Assembly (NCBI GenBank): GCA_003140275.1
Contig: PLJQ01000324.1
Span: 1 to 5,665, forward strand
From: Limisphaerales bacterium
GTDB taxonomy: Bacteria; Verrucomicrobiota; Verrucomicrobiia; Limisphaerales; PALSA-1396
Direction: 5' to 3'
Length of the DNA: 5,665 nucleotides
The position numbers were made by a program, and so were the translations under genes. The notes beneath the pieces are model-generated. The model ran no database searches and had not been told where the DNA came from. It saw only the letters and a program-made list of their open reading frames with translations. Shown piece by piece: positions 1-5,249 of this stretch. Positions within the stretch are counted from its first letter, which is position 1. Each line of letters opens with the position of its first letter.

Positions 1-158
1 TTTCCTCGATCATGTGCAACGGCGCATGGCCAGGCCTTCGTTCATCACTTGCACGCCTTTGGCCCGGCGCGCGTGGTAAGTTCGCCCTGCACTTTGAGTT
101 CGCCGAATTGCGCTTCGTCATTGGCGTCGGCAATCGAGTCGGGACGCAGGCCATCGCG
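1..158 (-). pseudogene. thiC: thiC remnant (phosphomethylpyrimidine synthase), left copy
   Basis: Read on the minus strand from about 158, the sequence gives GLRPDSIADANDEAQF and then GELKVQGEL, a highly conserved stretch in the middle of ThiC, the radical-SAM enzyme that makes the pyrimidine half of thiamine. After that the frame breaks. Adding one T (giving RAWAKGVQVMNEG) and one C (giving EGPGHAPLHMIEE) restores the ThiC order of motifs, so there are at least two single-base deletions within about 60 bases. The remnant runs off the left edge, so its far end cannot be judged. It cannot encode a working enzyme, because the N-terminal half is absent and the frame is broken. Third positions are GC-rich, unlike the second thiC remnant at 4235-4467. 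Confidence 0.8.
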
Positions 159-379
159 ATGATGGCAATAATTCAATTCAACTTGGGCAAAACTTTTCAA
201 ATTCAACTCGCGTAACAATTTTCTGCGAACTCGGTCAAAGCTTGATAACCGAAACCGTCCGCGCGCTCAATCAAAACTCCGGTCAACGAAAACAGCGTGC
301 CGTCCGAATCAATCTTCAACTGTGTGCCGCCCATCACACCTTCATTTTCCCGCTTGGCAACCCCGCCGCAACTCGCCAT
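159..379 (-). pseudogene. unrecognised, frameshifted coding remnant joined to thiC fragment
   Basis: An ATG at 379 on the minus strand opens a 58-codon frame beginning MASCGGVAKRENEGVMGG and containing TGVLIERADGFGYQALTEF. It stops at 203-205. If one base is added near 220, the frame continues as ENLLRELNLKSFAQVELNY and runs straight into the thiC remnant at about 158. The codons show GC-rich third positions and the residue mix looks protein-like, so this was probably real coding sequence once. An in-frame TAA lies five codons before the ATG, and there is no clear ribosome binding site. I do not recognise the family. It could instead be a genuine 58-residue small protein. Confidence 0.35.
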
Positions 380-562
380 TATTTGATCGAGTTATGCACA
401 ACAAAACACCCGCCAACCGGAGAAACTGTGCGCGTGGCAAAACGCCAGCCACATCGAATGCGCTCCGCAGCGGGAGAAGAAACCTGATGGCGTCGGTTCA
501 GCACCAAACCCGTTGTGGGGTCTTGGGGGACGTATCTGGATTAAACCAATCATAAAGACACC
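380..562. other. intergenic region before the protease gene, no supported gene
   Basis: No frame here looks like a real protein; the open frames on both strands are low-quality and overlap the protease start. The stretch should hold the protease promoter, but I see no convincing -35/-10 pair. It ends with a short AT-rich segment (TAAACCAATCATAAAG) just before the protease ATG, without a purine-rich ribosome binding site. Confidence 0.4.
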
Positions 563-1600
563 ATGAAACTCGAGTCTGTTCTGGAATTGAAAACGGAAGT
601 GCTCAAGAGCGTGCGAAGACAAGAAACGCAGCGGCGGACGGCGACGCAAACGGAGAGTTTGGCTAATCCTAATGTGGCGGATCGCATCGCAGTGGGCTAC
701 TCCGCGACCGGCAAGGACCAGTTCCGGCTCGAATTGCGCGTCCAGCGTGAAGCCGGCCCAGCCTTTCAGCGAGCCGTAGAAATCAAGAAGGAAGCGCGCG
801 GGGAGGCTAACATCGAAATTATCCCTTACGTTGGAATTCCGACCAAGGCCGAGATTTCAGACGCTTCGGTTTTCCGCTCCTACGGCGGCAATAAACGTCC
901 GCTTCACATCGGCCTTTCCGTTGGACACTCGGATGATGGTCCGGGCAGCCTCGGCGCTTTTTTGGAGACGGACGATGGCGTGGCCATCCTCAGCAACAGC
1001 CATGTCCTCGCCCTTTCCGGACGGGCCGATAAAAAAGACTGGATTTACCAGCCAGGGCGTGAGCCAAAATACACGCTGAGCGCCGACGACCGCATTGCCA
1101 AGTTGAGGAACTTCGTGGAACTTTCACGAGTTGATCGGAACGAGAGCGACTCGGCCATCGCACTTCTTGAAAAGGAGGTTGACCATGATTCCAACCAAAT
1201 TCCAAAAGGTTACGGTTTTCCCGACGAGGGAAAACTAATCCGGCATTTACCGGAGAAACCGGAATTGTTACAATCGAACAAACCCATCTGCAAGATTGGT
1301 CGCACGACCGGCTGGCGGGAAGGCATCTTGACCGCCCTTAGCTTGGACGGTCTTACGGTGACCACGCCGCGCCTTGGCAACGTGATTTTTGACAATGTTT
1401 TGGAAATCAGTTGGACGGATAAATCCTTTTCCGAGCCAGGCGATTCAGGTAGCCTCGTCTATACGCGCGACGAACTTGCGGCCTTGGGCCTGCATTTTGC
1501 GGCCGGTCCGAAAGGCTCGGGCCGGAAACAGACAATGGTCAGTTACAGTTGCAAACTCGACTTGATTTTGAAGACTTACAAAGCGACTTTATTGGAGTAA
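563..1600 (+). CDS. trypsin-fold serine protease
   Basis: This predicted serine endopeptidase has a chymotrypsin-type fold. The likely triad is His147 in LSNSHVLA, Asp196 in NESDSAIALL and Ser295 in EPGDSGSLV, with the GDSG oxyanion motif and a following ALGLHFAAG strand. A KIGRTTGWREG segment (residues 244-254) before the serine is typical of a group of bacterial trypsin-like proteins related to plant NAL1. The core begins near residue 120 (GHSDDGPGSLGAFL). Residues 1-35 are polar and possibly helical. Residues 38-95 (VADRIAVGYSATG, then LELRV and VGIPT) form a separate small beta domain. I see no signal peptide or membrane segment, so it is probably cytoplasmic. The ATG at 563 is the first good start, though it lacks a clear Shine-Dalgarno. 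The next gene begins 6 bases after the stop. Target and role are unknown; peptide processing or a conflict-system effector are possibilities only. Confidence 0.85.
   Translation: MKLESVLELKTEVLKSVRRQETQRRTATQTESLANPNVADRIAVGYSATGKDQFRLELRVQREAGPAFQRAVEIKKEARGEANIEIIPYVGIPTKAEISDASVFRSYGGNKRPLHIGLSVGHSDDGPGSLGAFLETDDGVAILSNSHVLALSGRADKKDWIYQPGREPKYTLSADDRIAKLRNFVELSRVDRNESDSAIALLEKEVDHDSNQIPKGYGFPDEGKLIRHLPEKPELLQSNKPICKIGRTTGWREGILTALSLDGLTVTTPRLGNVIFDNVLEISWTDKSFSEPGDSGSLVYTRDELAALGLHFAAGPKGSGRKQTMVSYSCKLDLILKTYKATLLE
1594..1597 (+). promoter_or_regulatory. Shine-Dalgarno site for the 81-residue protein
   Basis: GGAG lies 9 bases before the ATG at 1607 and abuts the stop codon of the protease gene. 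It is the clearest ribosome binding site in the window. It supports both the start choice and translation of the two genes from one transcript. Confidence 0.6.
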
Positions 1601-1606
1601 AGAATT

Positions 1607-1852
1607 ATGACATCTCTTCAAGCAGCGGAAACCGCCAAAGCCAAGATACGAAAACTCCTCGACGGCACACCTGGCATCAATGGCATCGGCATCGCGTGGG
1701 ATGCGGACGGCGAGCCATGTGTGCGTGTGAATGTTCGAGAGGATGTCGCCCGGATTGACCGCCAGAGAATTCCCACGCGCATCGGTGGCGTGGGTGTTCA
1801 GGTCGAGACCATCGGGGAAGTCCACCTACAATCTCGTCGCAGAGTCCGCTGA
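1607..1852 (+). CDS. small protein with a protease-associated beta domain
   Basis: This 81-residue protein has a predicted N-terminal helix (residues 4-18, QAAETAKAKIRKLL). A beta-rich part follows: GINGIGIAWDADG (23-35), CVRVNV (38-43), then IPTRIGGVGVQVETIGEV (55-72). The pattern of a G-I-G-I strand, a short acidic turn, a second strand and a later IP-x-x-I-x-G-V-x-V resembles the small domain often found ahead of bacterial trypsin-like proteases. It also resembles residues 38-95 of the protease directly upstream. The GGAG at 1594-1597 supports this start, and the 6-base gap supports an operon. It may act as a detached propeptide or inhibitor of the protease, but this is inference. The last residues (QSRRRVR) are basic and could reflect a frameshift near the end, since the domain normally finishes close to this point. 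Confidence 0.7.
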   Translation: MTSLQAAETAKAKIRKLLDGTPGINGIGIAWDADGEPCVRVNVREDVARIDRQRIPTRIGGVGVQVETIGEVHLQSRRRVR

Positions 1853-1883
1853 TTTACGAAATCCATTTTCCTCACACAAATTT

Positions 1884-2294
1884 ATGAATGCCTTCTCCGC
1901 CACCGTTCTGCTCGCCCAAGCCAGTCCTCCCACAGCACCGTCGCCCGCCACAGGTTCATCGAACGGTCTTTACACAGTCGAAAGCATGGTGACGCTCGCA
2001 GGTGCTTCTACGCTGACCTTGGTCATCAGCAACGCGCTCCAATATGCGTTCAATTTCAATCCCAAATGGTTGGCACTGGCTATTGCGCAGGCGCTCTCCA
2101 TCGGTGGGGTTTATCTCACCAGTGGCGATCATTCGCCAAAATCTATCATTGTCGCGCTCGTCAACGGATTCGTAATCTACAGTGCTGCCGTCGGGGTAAA
2201 CAAAACGGGCGGTGGCGGTGGTGGGGGTAGGGGCGTGGCCACGACCCAATCACTTCAATCACTCCGGCGCGGATTCTGGGCGTTTTGGTGGTAA
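1884..2294 (+). CDS. small three-pass membrane protein, holin-like in layout
   Basis: This 136-residue protein starts at the ATG at 1884, 31 bases after the previous stop. The frame stays open further upstream, but that part overlaps the 81-residue gene and has no hydrophobic or domain character. A Pro/Ser/Thr-rich stretch (residues 13-27) precedes three hydrophobic segments: about 34-56 (VTLAGASTLTLVISNALQY), 61-80 (KWLALAIAQALSIGGVYL) and 87-104 (SIIVALVNGFVIYSAAVG). The layout is like phage holins or small membrane partners of effector genes, but no family motif settles this. A seven-glycine run (109-115) follows, then a tail ending FWAFWW. That tail looks unnatural and may come from a slip in the G-rich tract. 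As third gene of the plus-strand cluster, it may be the membrane partner of the protease, which is inference. I see no clear Shine-Dalgarno. Confidence 0.65.
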   Translation: MNAFSATVLLAQASPPTAPSPATGSSNGLYTVESMVTLAGASTLTLVISNALQYAFNFNPKWLALAIAQALSIGGVYLTSGDHSPKSIIVALVNGFVIYSAAVGVNKTGGGGGGGRGVATTQSLQSLRRGFWAFWW

Positions 2295-2303
2295 TGACTC
2301 ACA

Positions 2304-2329
2304 CCCTGTCAACCAAGATCGGGTTAGGG
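2304..2329. terminator. possible weak terminator between convergent clusters
   Basis: CCCT-gtc-AACC, a 7-base loop, then GGTT-AGGG forms an 8-pair stem with a 3-base bulge. It sits where the plus- and minus-strand clusters converge and overlaps the last codon of the minus-strand gene. There is no T-run on either side, so intrinsic termination is doubtful. Confidence 0.25.
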
Positions 2330-2584
2330 CTTCATTGATATCAAGAGCGTCAATGGAGGCGCAACTGTTGCTGGCGGAGGTGTGGGTTGAGCATTGGCAT
2401 CAATGTGAACGTAGATTTCTCCGACCAAGCCATTGACTGGAATATTTATCACCATACCAATGTTGGTGTTCTCATCCTGTTTTTGAGCTTTGACATTAAA
2501 TCCCAGTGCCTGATCCCGAGCCGTGGCATTGGCAATTTCTTGAGCAGTGCGGCAAATCGAAAGACGAAGAGCTTGATTTGGCAT
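2324..2584 (-). CDS. small hypothetical protein, last gene of the lipoprotein cluster
   Basis: This 86-residue protein starts at the ATG at 2584, 19 bases after the stop of the large lipoprotein gene and on the same strand, so they are probably co-transcribed. The N-terminal half (residues 6-25, LRLSICRTAQEIANATARDQ) is predicted helical. The middle (43-61) alternates like beta strands: GMVINIPVNGLVGEIYVHI. A proline-rich stretch (67-77, PTPPPATVAPP) and a short hydrophobic tail follow. There is no signal peptide or lipobox. The residue mix is more protein-like than the plus-strand frame covering the same bases. I do not recognise the family. The AT-rich leader (TTAAATTAACTAAATAT) has no Shine-Dalgarno. 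Confidence 0.6.
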   Translation of the reverse strand: MPNQALRLSICRTAQEIANATARDQALGFNVKAQKQDENTNIGMVINIPVNGLVGEIYVHIDANAQPTPPPATVAPPLTLLISMKP

Positions 2585-2603
2585 ATATTTAGTTAATTTA
2601 AGA

Positions 2604-3662
2604 TTATTTGTTGATGTTTGAAACCATAGTGTCCAATTCTTTTGCAGAAAAACTATTTTGCAAATTATTTTTTAGCGTTTTTTCGTCCGGGAGATTGGCG
2701 TAATAATCTGTTGCGCCAGCATCCATTTTTATCCCTTGGAACGCCTTTGTAAGACTGGTTTTTCGGTCAGTGGGTGCGGGCGTAGTTCCTGCGGCGGTAT
2801 TTTTCCAGACGAAAGTTGCCACAGTTACTGAATCATTTGCTTGAGTCACGCCTTCATCGTGAGCGGCCTTCACTTGTGCGGGGTCAACTGTATCTGGTAT
2901 CTTTGCCGTCGGAGCGGTGCTTACAAGGGCTGCGCCACCCTTTTCCGCCAAGATCTGCGCAGCAATGCCGGTTGCGAAGTATTGAGCAAGACCACCTTGC
3001 AGTTTTGCTTCTGGCCCTGCACCGCTGGTTGATGAACTGGCCATATCACCGCTGAATGTGCCTAATACCGAATAGGCATCGCGCGCGTCATTGCCAGTGC
3101 GGCTGCCGACAAATTTCGCTTGTTCTTGAAACTCCGCATAGAATCTTGGTTTAGCGATTTCTGCCTGCATAAGTTGGCAAACGAATTCCAGGTCGGCAGG
3201 GGTCGCTGCCTTGGTAACAGCGGGGTCAACCGATAATTGTGAAGCAGCGACCTTGATTTGTTGCAAGAGAGTGGAAGCTGGTTTGTTGGTAGTTGAGCTA
3301 TTGTCCATTCCAATGGCCTCATCAATTAGTTTTTGAGCGACCTTGACGTCGTCAACATTGGGCTGCCCCCAAGGACTAGCTTTAGCTGCTTCTAATTTTT
3401 GGGCAGCTTGGTTCAATAGAGCATTTATCGCAGGTGGCGATGACGAAAGTTCGTCCTTGGTTGTCATCAGGTAGACGGGAATACGAGCCGCTTCTTGACG
3501 ATTATACCCGATTTGAATTTCAGGAATCTTTTCTGCATTGACACCCACTTTTGCTCCAAACTGGGTGTTCGTGACGAAGTTAATCGCGTTGTAATGTTGA
3601 CAACCTGTCAGAATCATTACGATTGTGACTGAAAAGACAGCGGCAATCAGGGTTTTGTGCAT
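2604..3662 (-). CDS. 352-residue lipoprotein with GYNR motif
   Basis: The N-terminus is a textbook lipoprotein signal: MHK, a hydrophobic stretch (residues 5-18) and a lipobox LTGC with the lipidated Cys at 21. The mature protein begins QHYNAINFVTNTQFGAKVGV and carries IQIGYNRQEAARIPVYL (50-66). This resembles a recurrent bacterial lipoprotein domain in which GYNR or GYKR is followed by a short strand and a proline. Residues 75-145 are Ala/Gln/Lys-rich and probably helical. DARDAYSVLGTFSGDM (192-207) looks like a second conserved block. The rest is polar and low in cysteine, as expected for a surface or periplasmic protein. Its start codon lies inside the end of the upstream lipoprotein gene (16-base overlap), suggesting coupled translation. 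The function is unknown; an envelope-anchored structural or binding role is the most that can be said. Confidence 0.8.
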   Translation of the reverse strand: MHKTLIAAVFSVTIVMILTGCQHYNAINFVTNTQFGAKVGVNAEKIPEIQIGYNRQEAARIPVYLMTTKDELSSSPPAINALLNQAAQKLEAAKASPWGQPNVDDVKVAQKLIDEAIGMDNSSTTNKPASTLLQQIKVAASQLSVDPAVTKAATPADLEFVCQLMQAEIAKPRFYAEFQEQAKFVGSRTGNDARDAYSVLGTFSGDMASSSTSGAGPEAKLQGGLAQYFATGIAAQILAEKGGAALVSTAPTAKIPDTVDPAQVKAAHDEGVTQANDSVTVATFVWKNTAAGTTPAPTDRKTSLTKAFQGIKMDAGATDYYANLPDEKTLKNNLQNSFSAKELDTMVSNINK

Positions 3663-4222
3663 ACGTTGGTTTTGGTTGTTTGTTTTTGTTTGATGAATAT
3701 GCTTTCGTAGGTTTCGATCAGTTTTTTGGCTTGTTCAAATTGAGCATCCGTTGCCACTTCCAGATAAATAGCACCGTCGGGAGGCAACGAGACATCCTTG
3801 GTTCGGTTGTAACCCAAGCCAACAGACCCGCCGCCAGCGGCAAGCCCGAGGTTGGCAACGTCTCTGACACAGAAATCCGGGCGGTCGGGGGCTGACTTTG
3901 GAATCGTTACCACAGTGTAGCCGAAATAATGCCGCCGCATTGAACCGTCTGGCCCGTAGGTCTGGCATCCAGACAAAACAAAACACAGAAAAAACAACAA
4001 CACGAACGCTGAGGCTAATTCAACGTGGCAGCCGCCTCCGTGTTGAACGGCGTGCTTGGTATGGCGTGCGCGTATCTCGCTAGCAGACGTGCAAGCATAG
4101 TCAACGAATTTACGAACTGTTTTGGTTTCCAGCGTCCGCACGAGCGCAAAAGTAGCGGAACGGCGAGCGGTTGCAAAGCCAAGAGTTGCGTCCGGCAAAT
4201 CACTGAAACGCGGCAAACACAC
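3647..4222 (-). CDS. small lipoprotein with uncertain or damaged 5' end
   Basis: The clear part begins near 4010: a hydrophobic stretch (FVLLFFLCFVLSGC) with a lipobox Cys encoded at 3965-3967. A mature part of about 106 residues follows: HYFGYTVVTIPKS, then GLAAGGGSVGLGYNRTKDV, SLPPDGAIYLEV and ATDAQFEQAKKLIETY. This is like small proteobacterial-type lipoproteins with an RYFGY start and a GLGY motif. The only ATG in frame is at 4220-4222, which puts about 72 unrelated residues before the signal peptide, too long for a lipoprotein. The closest in-frame GTG (encoding the V before LLFF) would give a very short, uncharged signal. The true start has probably been lost or shifted. The TGA stop lies inside the start of the next lipoprotein gene, giving a 16-base overlap. 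The two encode proteins sharing GYNR and are likely co-expressed. Confidence 0.6.
   Translation of the reverse strand: MCLPRFSDLPDATLGFATARRSATFALVRTLETKTVRKFVDYACTSASEIRARHTKHAVQHGGGCHVELASAFVLLFFLCFVLSGCQTYGPDGSMRRHYFGYTVVTIPKSAPDRPDFCVRDVANLGLAAGGGSVGLGYNRTKDVSLPPDGAIYLEVATDAQFEQAKKLIETYESIFIKQKQTTKTNVCTKP
4019..4047. repeat. inverted repeat / hairpin beside the lipoprotein signal sequence
   Basis: TTCAACGTGG and CCGTGTTGAA surround a 9-base loop. As plus-strand RNA this makes ten consecutive pairs, two of them G-U. On the minus strand the same positions are A-C mismatches, leaving six outer pairs. It lies just ahead of the recognisable lipoprotein signal peptide and may mark a junction where the 5' end of that gene was replaced. 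Function unknown. Confidence 0.4.
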
Positions 4223-4234
4223 GCACTATCTTCA

Positions 4235-4467
4235 CGCTTGACCTTTGGCGAGGTCGGCGGCGTGAGCGTGTAGAACGGCGCTTCGTGACACCATTTTGAG
4301 TTGTTTGGCCATGTTCACTTCAATCATGTTGATTGGAACATGACCCGGCCCTTCATTCATTACTTGCACCATGCGCCCAAGCCCGCTCGGTTAATTCACC
4401 TTGAGTTTTTAATTCGCAAAACTGAGCTTTATCATTCGCATCGGCAATTGAATCGGGACGCAAAGCC
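4235..4467 (-). pseudogene. thiC: thiC remnant (phosphomethylpyrimidine synthase), right copy
   Basis: Minus-strand reading from 4467 gives ALRPDSIADANDKAQF and then CELKTQGELTERAWAHG. A frame change leads to VQVMNEGPGHVPINMIEVNM, and a second change in an A-run leads to KWCHEAPFYTL. Another frame continues as AHAADLAKGQ. All are ThiC motifs in the right order, but in intact ThiC the last two are separated by several dozen residues, so there is an internal deletion as well as at least two frameshifts. The GPGHVP segment normally lies in the catalytic barrel. The codons are AT-richer than in the left remnant (1-158), with most differences at third positions. The fragment lies between the lipoprotein cluster and the zinc-ribbon gene. 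It is not functional. Confidence 0.8.
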
Positions 4468-4515
4468 GAACAGTCAAAACGCGGCTTGAGTGGTGTATAA
4501 ATTCATAATTGAGTG

Positions 4516-4640
4516 TTACCGATACTTTGCAATAGTGTCGTTGATGCTTTGTACGACGCGTTGGATGTAGGCTTTGTCTTTTGAAGTCAGCACATGGAGT
4601 TCACCGGATGCAGTCGAAAGGCCAACATGGAAATGCGTTT
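4516..4640 (-). pseudogene. displaced C-terminal part of the DUF6232-like gene
   Basis: In another frame, immediately after the membrane helices, the minus strand reads THFHVGLSTASGELHVLTSK and then DKAYIQRVVQSINDTIAKYR, ending at TAA 4518-4516. This matches the expected end of DUF6232-type proteins: a strand with SGE, then a helix with a D-x-x-Y start. Adding one A to the AAA at 4638-4640 joins it to the upstream frame and gives a 175-residue protein. The frame is otherwise clean, so the break is recent or is a sequencing error. Confidence 0.7.
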
Positions 4641-5042
4641 GGCCATGAGCAGCCACAGAATTGCTCCGCCAATCATAGCGCCCGCAATAACATAAACGCC
4701 AATGGGGGCTTTGGTGTCATTGAGCGGCATGAATGCGGCCAGCAGGATCAAAACTCCAAAGTTAAGAAGCAGGATCGCTCCACCAATCCATGGTGGCGTG
4801 GACGCCATTTTGACGGATGTGACGTTTCGCAACGCATAGGTCGTTCCCCAAATGATTATCCGTGTGCCAGTCACCGTAACCACATTGTCAGCATAAATAG
4901 TTTCTTCCTTCGGCTGCGCTGGAGACGATTGGACTGGCAGCAGGGGTGGCACAGGGCGTTGCTGTGGCGCTCCGCAATGAGGGCAGGCAACCGCCTCCGT
5001 GCTGACGGACTTCCCGCATTCCCTGCATGGAATTAACGCCAT
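4587..5042 (-). CDS. zinc-ribbon membrane protein, DUF6232-like (frameshifted)
   Basis: Starting at the ATG at 5042, the protein opens MALIPCRECGKSVS and has two Cys pairs (CREC and CPHC; Cys6/9/20/23), a short zinc ribbon. A Pro/Gln linker leads to TIYADNVVTVTGTRIIIWG and TTYALRNVTSVKM, the small beta domain typical of DUF6232. Two membrane helices follow at about 84-106 and 114-134. The open frame then ends in a non-matching tail (RISMLAFRLHPVNSMC) because of a frameshift near 4639. An ATG four codons upstream also fits, but this start places the zinc ribbon at the N-terminus as usual for such proteins. It probably sits in the inner membrane with the ribbon in the cytoplasm; no function is established. 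It is separated from the lipoprotein cluster by the thiC remnant, so it is probably a unit of its own. Confidence 0.65.
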   Translation of the reverse strand: MALIPCRECGKSVSTEAVACPHCGAPQQRPVPPLLPVQSSPAQPKEETIYADNVVTVTGTRIIIWGTTYALRNVTSVKMASTPPWIGGAILLLNFGVLILLAAFMPLNDTKAPIGVYVIAGAMIGGAILWLLMAKRISMLAFRLHPVNSMC

Positions 5043-5149
5043 AGGCCAACACAAATACCGATTGTGCCGACGAATGAAAAGTCAACAAAGTGATTGCACA
5101 AAATCGCACCTGGTAAAGTTATGAACTGGTTTTTCTGAATTTTGCCTCG

Positions 5150-5240
5150 GCCTGCGGTTCGGCGAGCGGGAAAGTGGAGCCCAGCCGAAGAAACGGCTAG
5201 AACGGAGCCGAAGCGTAACGACCGTCGCCGAAACACAGGC
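5150..5240. repeat. 91-base element bounded by inverted repeats, REP/MITE-like
   Basis: The ends GCCTGCGGTTCGGCGA (5150-5165) and TCGCCGAAACACAGGC (5225-5240) are inverted repeats matching at 14 of 16 positions, with the inner 8 perfect. Inside are a small hairpin, AGCCG-AAGAAA-CGGCT (5183-5198), and two related direct copies, AGCCGAAGAAACG and AGCCGAAGCGTAACG. The element lies within 10 bases of the point where the neighbouring transposase loses homology. No open frame inside looks real. It could be a dispersed palindromic repeat or a small non-autonomous element. Confidence 0.5.
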
Positions 5241-5249
5241 GGAAGGTAT

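Noticed and set aside
392..649. Minus-strand 85-codon frame ahead of the protease
   Set aside because: It overlaps the protease start, is rich in Arg, Cys and Trp, and shows no motif.
2387..2596. Plus-strand 69-codon frame
   Set aside because: It is the antisense of the 86-residue minus-strand gene, and its residue mix is less protein-like.
4019..4047. Possible integron attC site (GTTCAAC and GTTGAAT fit the R'' and R' consensus on the minus strand)
   Set aside because: The two boxes are only about 31 bases apart, shorter than real attC sites, and I see no L boxes and no second site. Kept only as a hairpin.
4313..4345. Strong palindrome CATGTTC...CAATC/GATTG...GAACATG
   Set aside because: It coincides with conserved ThiC codons (HVPINMIEVNM) in the pseudogene, so it is explained by coding sequence. 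The left thiC copy does not keep it.
5043..5110. Possible promoter for the zinc-ribbon gene (TTGACT on the minus strand near 5087-5092)
   Set aside because: I could not find a -10 box at proper spacing.
5082..5249. Open extension of the transposase frame toward 5082
   Set aside because: Homology to ISAs1 transposases stops at GRFEI. The rest reads through the inverted-repeat element and is not part of the protein.
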